Notes under the pieces: model-generated
Database searches by the model: none
The model's input: the letters and a program-made list of their open reading frames with translations, nothing else
What the model was told of the DNA's origin: nothing
Origin: Chrysemys picta bellii
Taxonomy: Eukaryota; Chordata; Testudines; Emydidae
Assembly: GCF_011386835.1 (NCBI RefSeq)
Contig: NC_088800.1
Span: forward strand, 2,232,001-2,296,000
Reading direction: 5' to 3'
Length of the DNA stretch: 64,000 nucleotides
Translations under genes and position numbers: made by a program
Part shown: positions 1 to 12,109 of the stretch, piece by piece
Layout of the letters: every line of letters begins with the position of its first letter
How positions within the stretch are numbered: the first letter of the stretch is position 1

Positions 1-157
1 CATGTTCGTTTGCTCTGTTCCGTAACACCTAAGAAACAGGAGGGCTAGTGTGCTCATTGATGTGCCAGAAAATTCTGGTTCAGAATAAGCCTGGCTCTGG
101 ATATGATATCATGCCTGTATTAAGCATGAGAGAGATCCTTGTCAGACTCCCTGTAGG
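1..157. other. unassigned flank
   Basis: Nothing recognisable is seen in this short stretch before the first CR1 copy. Confidence 0.4.
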
Positions 158-1425
158 TCATAGAATCATAGAAGATTAGGGTTGGAAGAGAGCTCAAGAG
201 GTCATCTAGTCCAACCCCCTGCTTAAAGCAGGATCAATCCCAACTACATCATCCCAGCCAGGGCTTTGTTAAGCCTGACCTTAAAAACCTCTAAGGAAGG
301 AGATTCCACCATCTCCCTAGGTAACCCACTCCAGTGCTTCACCACCCTCCTAGTGAAATATTTTTTCCTAATATCCAACCGAGACCTCCCCCACTGCAAC
401 TTGAGACCATTACTCCTTGTTCTGTCATCTGGTACCACTGAGAACAGCCTAACTCCATCCTCTTTGGAACCCCCCCCTTCAGGTAGTTGAAGGCTGCTAT
501 CAAATTCCCCCTCACTCTTCTCTTCTGCAGACTAAATAAGCCCAGTTTCCTCAGCCTCTCCTCATAAGTCATGTGCCCCAGCCCCCTAATCATTTTCGTT
601 GCCCTTCTCTGGACTCTCTCCCAGTTGTCCACATCCCTTCTGTAGTGGGGGGACCAAAACTGGATGCAATACTCCAGATGTGGCCTCACCCGTGCTGAAT
701 AGAGGGGAATAATCACTTCCCTCGATCTGCTGGCAGTGCTCCTACTAATGCAGCCCAATATGCCATTAGTCTTCGTGGCAACGAGGGCACACTGTTGACT
801 CATATCCAGCTTCTCGTCCATTGTAATCCCCAGGTCCTTTTCTGCAGAACTGCTGCTTAGCCAGTCAGTCCCCAGCCTATAGCAGTGCATGGGATTCTTC
901 CGTCCTAAGTGCAGGATTCTGCACTTGTCCTTGTTGAACCTCATCAGATTTCTTTTGGCTGAATTGTCCAATTTGTCTAGGTCACTCCGTATCCTATCCC
1001 TACCCTCCAGCGTATCTACCACTCCTCTCAGTTCAGTGTCATCCATGAACTTGCTGAGGGTGAAATCCATCCCATCATCCAGATCATTAATGAAGATGTT
1101 GAACAAAACCGGCTCCAGGACCGACCCCTGGGGCACTCCGCTTGATATCGGCTGCCAACTAGAGCTGTTGATCACTCCCCGATGAGCCCGATGAGCTAGC
1201 CAGCTTTCTATCCACCTTATACTTCATTAATCCAATCCATACTTTAACTTGCTGGCAAGAATACTGTGGGAGATCATATAAAAAGCTTTGCTAAAGTCCA
1301 GATATATCACGTCCACCACTTTCCCCATATCCACAGAGCCAGTTAGCTCATCATAGAAGGCAATCAGGTTGGTCTGGAATGACTTGCCCTTGGTGAATCC
1401 ATGTTGACTCAGCACCCAGTTCCTG
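158..1425 (-). mobile_element. CR1-type LINE, 3' part, defective
   Basis: Read on the minus strand this is the C-terminal half of a CR1 reverse transcriptase followed by the CR1 3' end. The 3' end lies at 158-235, with the tandem octamer-like tail (tcatagaatcatagaag) typical of CR1. Frame 1227-1415 carries the first catalytic motif block ([10 protein letters not shown]). Frame 339-1175 carries [10 protein letters not shown] and the second aspartate block, which reads FMDD where CR1 normally has FADD. The two frames are separated by disruptions near 1175-1227, so the copy cannot make a full protein. The 5' end (endonuclease) is missing, as expected for a 5'-truncated insertion. Confidence 0.93.
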
Positions 1426-1494
1426 GTTGGTAAGGAGTGAATTGAGTCACTGCCCGGAGCAGTAGGTCAGTATTTAAGTGCTCAATGCATAAGC

Positions 1495-1640
1495 ATTATT
1501 GTTTGTGTTCTAATAGTGTCTTGAGGCCTGTACGTATGTGGTGCTCTACCTCCATAAAGAGAGAGACGTCTCTGTCCCAAGGAGCTTACAGTCTAAGCAT
1601 AAGGCAAGAGACGGATACAAGAAACATGCAGGAGGAGGAG
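1495..1640. repeat. old interspersed repeat fragment (SINE/LINE-like)
   Basis: The phrase around 1575-1600 (ctgtcccaaggagcttacag, followed by 'tctaagcataaggcaagagac') recurs in many amniote genomes as part of an old dispersed repeat. A related piece is at 59040-59130 (aaggtgctgtacaaacacag). Assignment to a named family is not possible by eye. Confidence 0.5.
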
Positions 1641-3640
1641 AAGGTAACAACGAGGCAGTTGTGATCAATGTGGTAACCAGCAGTCACTGCACACATCTGT
1701 CTAACCACCGAGTGTTCTGGGTGCACAGCAGAAGGGAGTTTTTTGGGGAGATTTGAAGGACAGTTTTGTGTAAAATTCCACAGCAGCTCATCTCCACTTC
1801 AATTACAGGTCTAGCAGGGGAAGTCTCGATATCCTACCACTTTGTTTAAAGCTCAGTGCTGGAATTTTCTGGTTTTTTCCTGGGACCTCTGCCCTAAGGA
1901 AATCTTGGTGTGCAAGTGCAGAAGGCTAAAAAAAGGGAAAGTTCAATTTTTGCTCCATTTCTCCTGTTTAAATATTTGTATTCCTGCCTTTCCACTGGAA
2001 AAAACTAACCTTGTTGTGGAATGTTATCCCCTTGCTGGCCATCCCATGGTCATTCCTGTCCAACAGTGGCAGTGTGCCTGTCCTGGGTTGGTGAATTTCT
2101 AGCAGCATCTGTTACCCTCATTACTGAGACATCACTGATCAGAGCTTTGCTTCTACTTCCATGGCTATGCATTGCTATTCTTGGCCTCTTGCCTTCCACC
2201 TCAGACACGGACGGTGCACTTGTCTGTTGAAGGTCTCTGGTGCTTGGATTTCATTATGTCCAAATTTCATTTGGTTTTTCCGTCTCTTCCCTTTGTTGCA
2301 GTAAAATGCTCCACTGTAGGATCCATTAAAGATGGCTGGATTCAGCTGGAGCCTAAAGTTGTTTCCAGGGATGAACACTCCATTCAGGATGAGCCGCTTG
2401 CTTTGATTAGTGATCTGATGACAGGCATGACCTTGGACTTTGTTTATATTAGAGATGCCTGGTTATTTCAGTTGCATTTAGTAATCCCACTTGATGGATG
2501 TCCTCCCAAATCCTCATGTGCCCCCCAGGCCAGACCAGAGCACATTTTACCTGAGTAGCAAGAAATAGTAGAGCCGTGAATGATACCAACCATGAAATCT
2601 CAGGATCGGGTTCTCAGTTTGGCAGTCCTCCTTTCCTCTTTCTTACAGCTTTGTTTGGGAGACCACTGCCAGGGGGTCTGTGACACGGTTTATTCTCCTT
2701 TTGTACACAGGACACAGGCACCTATCACAAATTCCTAATTGGATCATCCCATTTTATTTCCATATCCTACATGACCCAATAGGGAAGGGCTGTGAGGAGA
2801 GATCTAGGCATGGGCTTGCATACTCGCACAGTTAGTGAGAATGCTGCTATGGGAATTACATCTACCACATCTGTCTCCAAAACAGTGGGCTGGGTCCAGT
2901 TCCTGTTGAAGTCACTGGCAAAACTCCCAGTGAGAGCGATGGAAGTAGTGCAGGGCCCATTGGTTGCATCATCACTCAGAGGCAGCTTGGGGGGCACAGA
3001 GGATGTCATGTAGGAGACACTCGGCTAAAGCCAGACAATCACTGCATTTAAGGCCTGATCCTATGAGGTGCTGAGCACCCTTGACTCCCACTGAGCCCAA
3101 GTTGGAGTTGAGGTCTGCACTTCCCAGGAGTCACTCAGCACCTTGCAGACACTCATGGCTGAATTCTGCCTACATGCCTTGTGCGTCCCACAGTGATGTC
3201 AGCTGGGTTGCAAAGGACATAAAAATGAGTGGGGTTCTCTGGCCCCGAGAACCCCACTGCAGCATTCCAATGAGGCTGCTGCGTTAGCAGAGGCTTCCAG
3301 TTTCCCCATCTCTTGGAAAGTAATTTTCAGGGATTTCAGGGTCTCGTGCCAGAGGGATCTGTGGCCTGTCAAAAGACATTGGATATTTAACAGGCAAAAC
3401 TAAGGCCAAAGGAGTTCAGCTTATTCCCCAGCTAATGTTTCCAGTCACACGGATGTTTCCACTTTATTGGACAGTTGCTCTAGTTCTAAATGGGTGTTTA
3501 CTTTACCAGGCAGTTAATAACTCTGAGAGACTTTGCGCCAGTTGCAGCCTATCCTCTCCATCCTAGAAACTGGACTCGGGCTTGGTGTGTGAGTATCTAC
3601 CGGCTCAGCACCAACTTTGCCCAGTGTTCTTATCTTCACC
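1641..3640. other. non-coding stretch, no gene recognised
   Basis: The short open frames here match nothing I know. Around 3040-3180 there is a loose inverted pair (aggtgctgagcaccc with ctcagcacctt), which suggests an old palindromic MITE. The rest looks unique. Confidence 0.5.
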
Positions 3641-3729
3641 TAGGGTGACCAGATGTCCCGATGCCCCAGATGCCCCCCCCCCGCCGCCCATGTGTCCCGA
3701 TATTTTCTTCCTCTCGTCTGGTCACCCTA
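3641..3729. mobile_element. short hAT-like MITE (tagggtgaccag ends)
   Basis: Terminal inverted repeats tagggtgaccag and ctggtcaccct(a) bound an 89-bp element. Near-identical 8-mers flank it (tcttcacc and ttttcacc, 7/8), as expected for hAT-type 8-bp target duplications. A longer relative is at 62669-62792. It has no coding capacity. Confidence 0.8.
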
Positions 3730-5590
3730 TTTTCACCCCCAGCCTTCTCCATGGAGCCATTGATTATTAAAAGGCCAAGTCCCCTTGGGGAGCAAGGAGA
3801 GTTGCTACATTGGTGTCACTTCCTTCCCACAGGTATACAGCACCTTACGCCTGGCCTTCCATTCCTTTGCTTCCCTCCAGGCTGCGTAACAGAGAGCGCT
3901 GGGCCCATTGTTAATATTTTATCCATTTGTTCTAGAAAAAAAAAGTTTGCAAAATTTCCCCGTAAGAGAAGCAGGTGAACTCTGCATAGAGGTCAAATGG
4001 ATTAATGTGTTCAGTCGGTCAAAGGTTAGGCAAACCAGCCTTGACAATATCCTTTAGATGCAAAATCATGTAAATCATTAACATTAACTCATCTGCACAC
4101 TCCTTGCTACAGAGATGTCCTGGGAACTGGGTGAGGACTGGAAGTTATAGATATAAATGATGTAGGAGTCCACACAAAGAAATCTACCGCCTTTCTGAAA
4201 CGGCCTTATATTTGCACCAGAAGCAAAGCCCCTGGACTTCAAAGAAGCCAGGATGTGAATTCCAAATCTTCACCCCATGGTACAGTCAGCTGGATCCAAC
4301 TAGAACACCAGCTCAAAACCCTCTTCAGCTTTACCCCAGGTCAGATCCGGATCCAAACACTGCAGCCCAGCCCCAGCTCTGCCTGTGATGAAAGTAAATT
4401 CTGCATACAAATGATGACACTCCATGTTCTGCAGGAATGGGTTTATTTCACAACTTTAAAGTGTTCAGCTCTCTCTCTCTTTTCATCAGTTCCTTGTAGA
4501 GTTAGTGTTTGTGGAGTATTATTTAGTGTGTATCCTTCAGTGGCCGTTCGGCCTGTGCAAGGAGAATGGCAGCAGGCCCTGAGTGGCATGGCTTCACTCC
4601 ACACACTAGCAAAGCCAATGGCGGTATATTCGCCTGGTTTGCAATACAGTATATTCAGCGATGTTGACTCTGAATACCACGCAGTGCTTTCCCTAAATCT
4701 GTTAGATTGTTAATTAATCCTCATGCCTCAAAGTCGCTTTCCACTGGTTTATCCACAGTAGATTTCAATAACTTTCCAAATTCAGAGAGGTTAAACTACC
4801 TGGCCTACATTCTCTTGGATCTTGTCCATACTTTTCAGGAATAACAGCAGTTAGGTCATGGCAGTTGTGAGTGTTCTTTCTAGTCTCCACTCACTGGGTC
4901 TGAAAATCCTAGAAGACCGCATCTCAATGGGAATTCTGTTCATGGAGCGGCTGGAGGAGCTGGGACAACCCTGGGCCAGGATAGCAAAATTCAGAGGTGA
5001 ACATGAACTTTTGCAAGGTTGGTGGAAGGGGATAGCAGAAGGTTTCAGACCCTCTGCTCTGGTGTGGGCCTCTCTCATCAATTCGCTGTTATGCTGTATA
5101 CAGGGGCAAAACTTGCGCCCTACTCCTTGATATGGTTCTGCTGCATAGGCCAGGAAGGAGGATTTTTGAGTGGCCATTCTGGAAGTGCATATCCCCAGTG
5201 TGGTGGGAGAGCCAAGTTCCCCAGGGGATTCCTGCATCAGGGTGCCTGGGGGAGGTAGTTTGGATCACCTGACTCTCTCCTCAACTGCAGAAGAGGGGGC
5301 CTATGACTGTGAAGGCTATTTCAATTGCTGGTCTCTGCAGAGTGCCCCATAGTCTTCGGGCGAGAATTCCTCCAACCTTCCTCTATGGAAATCCCCACCG
5401 CCCAGCATGGTTATTTAGTCAGGGCTTCTAGCTGATGATTTACCCTACTGTCTAGCTGAAATTAGTGGCTTCCTGCTTTCCTTTATTTTGTAGCTACTGG
5501 TGTCACATTTTTTTAAAGAAACCCCAACGGTCCATATGACTAGGGGACAATGAAGCTTAGTTAACTTACTAAGACTGAGCTAAGATTAAT
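3730..5590. other. non-coding stretch, no gene recognised
   Basis: Several frames of 60-150 codons occur on both strands (the longest is 4255-4713, plus), but none shows a known domain and they overlap on opposite strands. I treat this as intergenic DNA. Confidence 0.5.
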
Positions 5591-5966
5591 ATTTTGAGAA
5601 GGGCATGGCTGAAAAATGGTATTTTCCATGAAAAGGTTTTGTTTATTTCCAAATTTCTCATGAAAACTTTTGATTTTTCATCTAAATGAAAAACTTTTTG
5701 TTTGCTGTTTCCTCCTTCTCCTTTCTCTTCATTTCACCCTTTTATTCCACTAGGAAGGGAAGAAGAGTGGAGGGGGGAAAAAGAGAGAGAAAGGTATAGC
5801 ACTACCAAACCCCCTGAACTAAAAGCCCAAATGCTTTTGATTATATTTGGGAAAAATAAAAACCTTCAATGGAACAAAATTTTCCACAAACATTTTGTAT
5901 AGCTTGAAAAGCCTTTTGTTGTTGTTATTGATAAAACTTTGATGAAAAAAATTCAACTAGCTCTAA
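5590..5966. repeat. AT-rich inverted-repeat element, probable old MITE
   Basis: The stretch contains alternating runs such as tgaaaaatgg, ttttcatgaaaa and gatgaaaaaaattcaac, which are self-complementary over much of its length. The right edge (caactagctctaa) resembles the border of a common turtle MITE. No clear target duplication was found. Confidence 0.4.
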
Positions 5967-8900
5967 TTGTGAGTCCTTTATTTCTGATCTATGTATTTAT
6001 CTCAAAATATTTACTCAAACCTCTGCATGGCAGATCATAAAATTCTGTTTTTTTTTATTTTAAAAGGCGGCTTCATTTAAATCAACGCATTTCTGTCATT
6101 ACCATACAAATATTATTCACTTAAAAACAAAATTAAAAATTTGCTTCACAAGCATGAATGGTCTGGATCGTATGGAGAGTTTACTGTGCATTTCTGCAAA
6201 ACTCTTAGTACAAATCCACATTTTATCCCCTGTCCAGAATAGTGCATTGTTCGAATAACTTACTATCACCTCGTCATACCCAGTGCTGCTGACACAGCCT
6301 ATGTTTTTAAGGAAATCATTTTAAACCTTTATTTTAGAATCAAATTATTACAGAGCCCAATTATTCTCCGGAATAATTTGCATTTATTAGTTCTTTATAA
6401 AAGATGCCATGGAACCATAAATATGAAGGCATTTCTCTTGTGTCTTTAATGCCGTCCTTAATTACCGGTAGTCTGGTTGTGTGCATCTGCTAGGTTGGGG
6501 GTAACTGTGGGAAAGGGTCTTGGAATGCATATTGGCGTTGTGAAATATGCATTGTGTGCGGCCCGTACACCAAGCTTCTTTTGCCTACAAGGAAACTTGT
6601 TGCATTCTGAAGGTAACAAAGAGAATATAGCCTGCCCAGTCTGATCCATTCCAATTCTGAGTCTAAAGCGACCTCCTGGAGGGATTTCTCAATAGATCGG
6701 TACATGGATAACAATAGTTCCACACACAAAAACCCACTGTACCATGACAATTGTTCCTTGTCCAAAAAAGCCTGTCTTTAGTTTATAATGTGTTACTCCA
6801 AAAAATGGCATGTTAAGCTCCTGTGTAAATCTTTCCACGTTTGGTAATTAGCTGCCATAAGCCACTGCCAAAACACGGTAACACAATGGATTTTAGGAAA
6901 CTTTGCTGAAACACAGTTAAAAAACCATTTTGTTTGCTTTGTTTCCTCTGTGGGGAAATATAGGAAAAGACCACTTATAAATATATCAAAACTTAATGCT
7001 CCACCTACGTAAATAGCCTTAAGGTCAGAGAGAGATCATATGGGATAGTGCACTGAAGAAGTTAAGAAAAAAGGACCATTTAAATATGCTCATGTTTTTA
7101 TGTTTATCAGGGAGGACTACAGCGCACAGATTTTTGGCTCTGATCTTTGAGGAAGCTGGGATGTGGATCCAAGCTCTCTCAGTGTTTGGAGGGGAGTCCA
7201 GGGAGATATTAGGTGCCAGAGTGTTATGGCAGGCCAAATGACAATATTTTGGGGTGCTGGATTGTTTTGATGTTGGAGTACAATGGGAGGTGAGATGAGT
7301 AATGTAATTCTCTAAAATGGAGAATGAAATTGTACTTTTGTCTGACATTTTACAAGGGATGTGAAGGTTGGAATGTCAGCCTCTTGCAGTCTCTTGTTGA
7401 ATGAATTAAGATTCTTCCTCATTTTTCTATTTTTGGATATTTTTGGTTGATTTTGATTTTTTACTCTTTTATCTAGATGTGCAATCACTCTCCTGTTTGA
7501 AAGGAACTTCCCCAAAACCAGCCAGTTGAAACATTTCTTATTGTTTTTAACAATTAAAAATGTGAGAAGGCAAATTTTGGAAATCATAGCAGTAGAGTGT
7601 TGAGTATTAAATCTTTTCCTCACAGACAGGAACTTCCATAGTGTTATTTAGGATTATATGATGCATCTATACAATCATGAGTAAATTTCAAATGTACATG
7701 GAAATGGCCTATGAAATCCTTAATTAACATTTTGCTGTTTTCATTCAACTGAATTGATTTGTGAACCTTGAAAAGATTTGCCATGAAGTTCCAGCTAGGT
7801 GCATGCAGATGCCTTGCAGTTTCTATTTGCATTTGATTAATGGTCTAGGAAAAAAGACCCTTCTGTTTGCAAGTGTTCAGTTCTTTCAGTCACGGAAGTT
7901 GTTTGTGGGCTAAATCTGATGCAGTAATTTTTTAGGTAATATTTTTTGAGCAGAAATCAGAGCACTTTTATAATCAGAGCCCACTACTTCATTATATCAA
8001 GTGATGCCCAGAAAGATCAGACTGGCTAATTCACAATAAAAACTTGAAGTTTTACTTTCCAAACCAAGTTGTTTAAAGCACCTGCACCCCCCCCCCCCAA
8101 CCAAAACAACCTCCCCTCCCCACAAATAACAGGAGAAACTCTCTCTACATGGAGTGCTGTCCAATACACAAGCTAAAGTAACTGGAAAAACAAACAAACG
8201 GGGCTAGATCTCCTTTTTCTCTAGCAAGCTGCTGAGCACATGACAACCTGGCTACTCAGGTTATGTACCGGGATTTTGGGCTAACGATCAAAATAGTCAA
8301 CGTACAACCAAAAGGAGTTTTAATGAGTTCAAGAATCACTGAATTTTATTACAAAGCTATTCCAATTCATTTGTCAATGAAACAATGTATCCACTACAAA
8401 ACACGGCGCATGAGAATGTTGCAGCGTTCAGTAGCTTGAGGATTTACTTATTTTGATTTCCTGAGTCTCTGCTTTGCAGTTTGAAAGGCGGTGTGTTCTT
8501 TTCTGATCTCTAGTTCAGTGCAGTGGGGTTGTTTTGGGATCACTACCCAGTCTGGAGCCCATCGGACCTGACAGAACTGTATTCATTAGAACAATGATTT
8601 GTTTATTCCATGACTGACCCCTGGAAAGGCCAATGAGTTTCAAATCAGGGCCCACTCACAGCAGCTGAGGGTTGGGCTGCATATGATCTCCTAATTCCAG
8701 CTCTGATCAGTGCTGTGATAACTACTGCCTTAAAGTGAAAACTCCAGAGCATTTGGACAAAAAGGGTGTGCCTGCTTGCTTGCTCAGAGGCGGTTTGCGG
8801 CTGGAATTGAATTTCTAGGGCTCGCTGCGGTGGCATCATCAAACTCAATGAAAACTGAGCCCAGGAGAAATGCTTGGATAGGAAAAGCTGGGTCCACATT

Positions 8901-9747
8901 TACCTCTCGATCACCCACACATCTGATCGCCGAGATTTTCTAACAGGCAGCTTAGCTCTTGCGGTGACTATCCAGGGAGCTATTGAGCTCAGCTCTGCCT
9001 CGTGAGCACTTACCGATGTATCAGTGCAATATCTGAATTCACATTTAGTGAGGCTAATCCGAGGACACATTTAAAAGACTCACTCTGTGCTTTTGTCTCT
9101 TGTATTTACCAGACATTCTGTTTCCTGAAACAGCCATGTGTATTTTGAACTTCTTCAAAGCCTCTTCCAGCTCCTATTTTCCATTTCATTTACAGTTTCC
9201 TTCACGGCAACCCGCCCAATTATTTGTCCTTCCGTGGTTCATAGGTACTGCAGCAAAAGGAGGTGGGGAAATAGCCCTAGGGCCTGATTCAAGGCCCTTT
9301 GAAGCCAACGGTAGTCTTTCCATTTGGCTTTGGCTCAGGTCCTATGTGAGTAATGAGTTGTTTTTTGCTACCTAGTGACATTTTGGCACGTTGCTAATAA
9401 TATAACAATGCAGCACCACAACTGGACTGTGAACAATAGTAACAGTCTACAGAGAGCAGAGGAGGGAAGAGCTGGTCCCTTAAGACATAATAGGAAGCCT
9501 AAATTTAAAACTAAAAAGAGCTCAGAATGTCTCAATGGCCCTGGACATTTGCTGTTGGATTTCCTCTGGTCGATGGGAAACTGAAGGGTGGTGCTTATAC
9601 AATTAGGTTACGAATGCTATGTGAACATACTAGCTACATAATTACTTGGTTTTTCACCCCCGCCCACTACGGTACGTTCTTTTTTTTACTATGTCTCTGT
9701 TTGCCAGGCAGATTTTGTTTTCCTCCAATGGTCTAGTCTAACTCCTT
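5967..9747. other. non-coding stretch, no gene recognised
   Basis: The DNA is AT-rich and largely unique in appearance. A pure C run lies near 8087-8098. No exon, RNA gene or clear mobile element was recognised on either strand. Confidence 0.5.
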
Positions 9748-9860
9748 TGTAATGTCAGTGGAGACACACCCATTGCTTTCAGTGGAGGGGGGCTCAGGTG
9801 CTAAACATTTTGGGTGAAATGCCCTTGACTTCCACGGGGCCAGGATTTCACCCTTTAATG
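9748..9860. repeat. old palindromic interspersed repeat
   Basis: Facing motifs (gggtgaaatgccc and ggatttcaccc) enclose a phrase like tgacttccacgg. This is the signature of an old palindromic repeat seen several times in the window with 'gacttcaatggg'-like cores. Confidence 0.45.
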
Positions 9861-9984
9861 CTCTGTACAGTGTTAAGCATCCAAGATGCACCAAACTGGT
9901 GGTCGAAAAGACCCCAGAGAATCAGTTATTGGTTTGACAATACAGAAATATGAGCGCCGAGGCAGGAGGGATACACGGAGTGCC

Positions 9985-10077
9985 CACGCAGAGGGGATAT
10001 GCTGAAATAACTAATCTGGAATAATTATTCTGGAATGGCTATTTTAGTAAATTTCCAAGTGTAGACAAGCCCTGACG
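9985..10077. mobile_element. MITE fragment (right end agtgtagacaagccct)
   Basis: The piece ends in aagtgtagacaagccct, which corresponds to one terminal repeat of the 'gtctacact' MITE family represented more fully at 11778-12080. The left end is not recognisable. Confidence 0.5.
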
Positions 10078-11712
10078 GGTGAAATCTTAATATCCTAAAC
10101 GTGGTTTGTGACTCTCCTAAGAGAAAGCTGAGAGTTTGACAGTGTGTCTTCTTTTAGTCAAGTCTTTTGGAGATATTTGTATCCTTTTTTCATATATTTT
10201 TTCACCAGACTCTGAAATGAGACGTTACAACAGGTCCTCCAGCAACTTGGTCTACCAAGAACATTTTGTTAAGGGCATGTTCTTCCAGGTGTAAGAAATA
10301 ATATCTTGAAACTCCATCCACTGGGGTAAAATACCCTTGATTCTTCTATAAACAGGCCTGGAATCAAATGGAGGGCAAAAGTGACAAAGCTATATAGGAA
10401 AAACATGAATTCCCACCTATGTCTCTGGCAAGACTAGACTCTGTGCAGCATCACACAGTAAGCATCCCGTTAACTACACCCATCTTCTTCTCAGAGCAAG
10501 AGTTCTCGTGCAGTAATTCAGGGTTCTTATCATCACTAAACCACAACAGAGCAGAACCAGGGGGCTTGGCTATATCAAAGCATTGGCATATGGAAGAGAT
10601 TTAAAGAGCTGTCTTACAGTGAAGCAATGAGCTAGAACATGTTTCCAAGAGGGGCTGGAGTCAGGTAGTATTAGGATATTTCAGTAAAAAGTGGATGACC
10701 TGGGGCTTAAAATGAAAAGGGAAATATTGGGCTTGGAGCCTAGGAATAGCTGACCAGCATGACTGCCTTTACAGGAGGCTGGGAGGGGATTTTACAATGA
10801 TCCCTCTGCCCCTTCCCCTCCCCCCCCCATTGGCTATAGGATTTTATTTGCGCAGGAGTTGTCTTCTGACAACTTCTTCTTTTTTTTTTTTTAGGTTTTA
10901 TGACAAGAGGCTGGAGACAGCAGAGCTGTCCTCAAACCGTTCCGGACAGGATGGGTCCCTGGGCTGCCTCTGTTCCTGCCCTATTATGTAAGGGTCACAT
11001 GATCCATTTCCAATCAGGAAGCAAAAATGTGTCCCATCCCTTCCCTGTCCAAGCCCTTTATATAATAGCCACTGGCTCCAGTACACTGCAAAATTCCTGC
11101 CTTAGACGAGAGAGAGAGAGGCTACTTTCCATTCATGTACAGTGGAAAATGTCAGTGAAACGTAATCCAAGCTAGAATACCCCAAAGATATTCACAGTAT
11201 TTTCAAGTGAGACACGTGTGTAGGTATTAAGACAGATCCTCCACCCTCATCCCATATTACAGCCTAAACTCAGCTGCTGCAAATGAAATATTGCACTTCA
11301 GGAGAGGAAGGTTGGAAGGAAAAGCAAAGAACTGGGAACTTCTTAGTGCCAGTTGGACTATTGAGTCAAATGGAGGCAGGATCAAGCCCATTATTGCAGC
11401 CGAGATTATTCATAGCCCCTACTGTACAACGCAACTAGAATTTGCCTGGGATCCCAGAACAATTTCTCCTGCAGACTCCCTCAGTTTGGCAGGAAAACCA
11501 AACATTTTCAAAATTGCTAACTAAAATTGAGTGGCCAAAAGGTCTGCAGAATGGGCTTCTTAGATTCTTGCGGAGGTGAATTAGCTGACTCACAATTTGT
11601 GGGATTCATCCCCACTCTGTGGTAAATGATGCGTACACGGTTTGTAGAGTTGGTCTTCAAAAGAACCTTTCTGAAGTAATGAACCAAAAGCAACTTTTAG
11701 TGACAAATTGGT
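10078..11712. other. non-coding stretch, no gene recognised
   Basis: It contains a C run near 10817-10828 and a T run near 10873-10892. Opposite-strand frames at about 10900-11175 show no known domain. Confidence 0.5.
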
Positions 11713-12109
11713 TGTGTCCTGAAGTGGGCTGTAGCCTATGAAAGCTTATGTTCAAATAAATTTGTTAGTCTCTAAGGCCTGGTCTACACTGGGGGGGGGG
11801 GTGTCGATCTAAGATACGCAACTTCAGCTACGAGAATAGCGTAGCTGAAGTCGACGTATCTTAAATCGACATAGAATTACTTACTTCACGTCCTCACGGC
11901 GCGGGATCGACGGTCGCGGCTCCTCCGTCGACTTTGCTTCTGCCTCTTGCACTGCTGGAGTTCAGCAGTCGACGGGAGAGCGATCGGGAATCGATTTATC
12001 ATGTCTACACTACACGCGATAAATCAATCCTCGATAGCTCGATCGCTACCCGCCGATCCAGCGGGTAGTGTAGACGTACCCTAAGGTGCCACAAGTACTC
12101 CTGTTCTTT
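11713..12109 (+). mobile_element. Penelope/SINE-like repeat copy, split by a MITE
   Basis: Left half (11713-11777): a degraded hammerhead-like segment (cctgaagtgggctgtagcc, then tatgaaagcttatg) and tttgttagtctctaag. Right half (from 12086): gtgccacaagtactcctgtt. Joined across the MITE, these give the usual continuous repeat. This copy ends near ttctttttgc and lacks the outer segment (cagactaacacggctgc) seen in other copies. Confidence 0.85.
11778..12080. mobile_element. MITE nested in a SINE-like repeat
   Basis: Terminal inverted repeats cctggtctacact and agtgtagacgtacc bound the element. The 6-mer ctaagg occurs once on each side (11772-11777 and 12081-12086), where the host repeat should have it only once, so it is a target duplication. 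Inside are an imperfect palindrome (tagctgaagtcgacgtatct with its partner about 40 bp upstream) and a G run at about 11791-11800. The superfamily is uncertain. Confidence 0.8.

Noticed and set aside
4255..4713. 152-codon plus frame
   Set aside because: No recognised motif, no exon-like borders, and the surrounding DNA is unremarkable.
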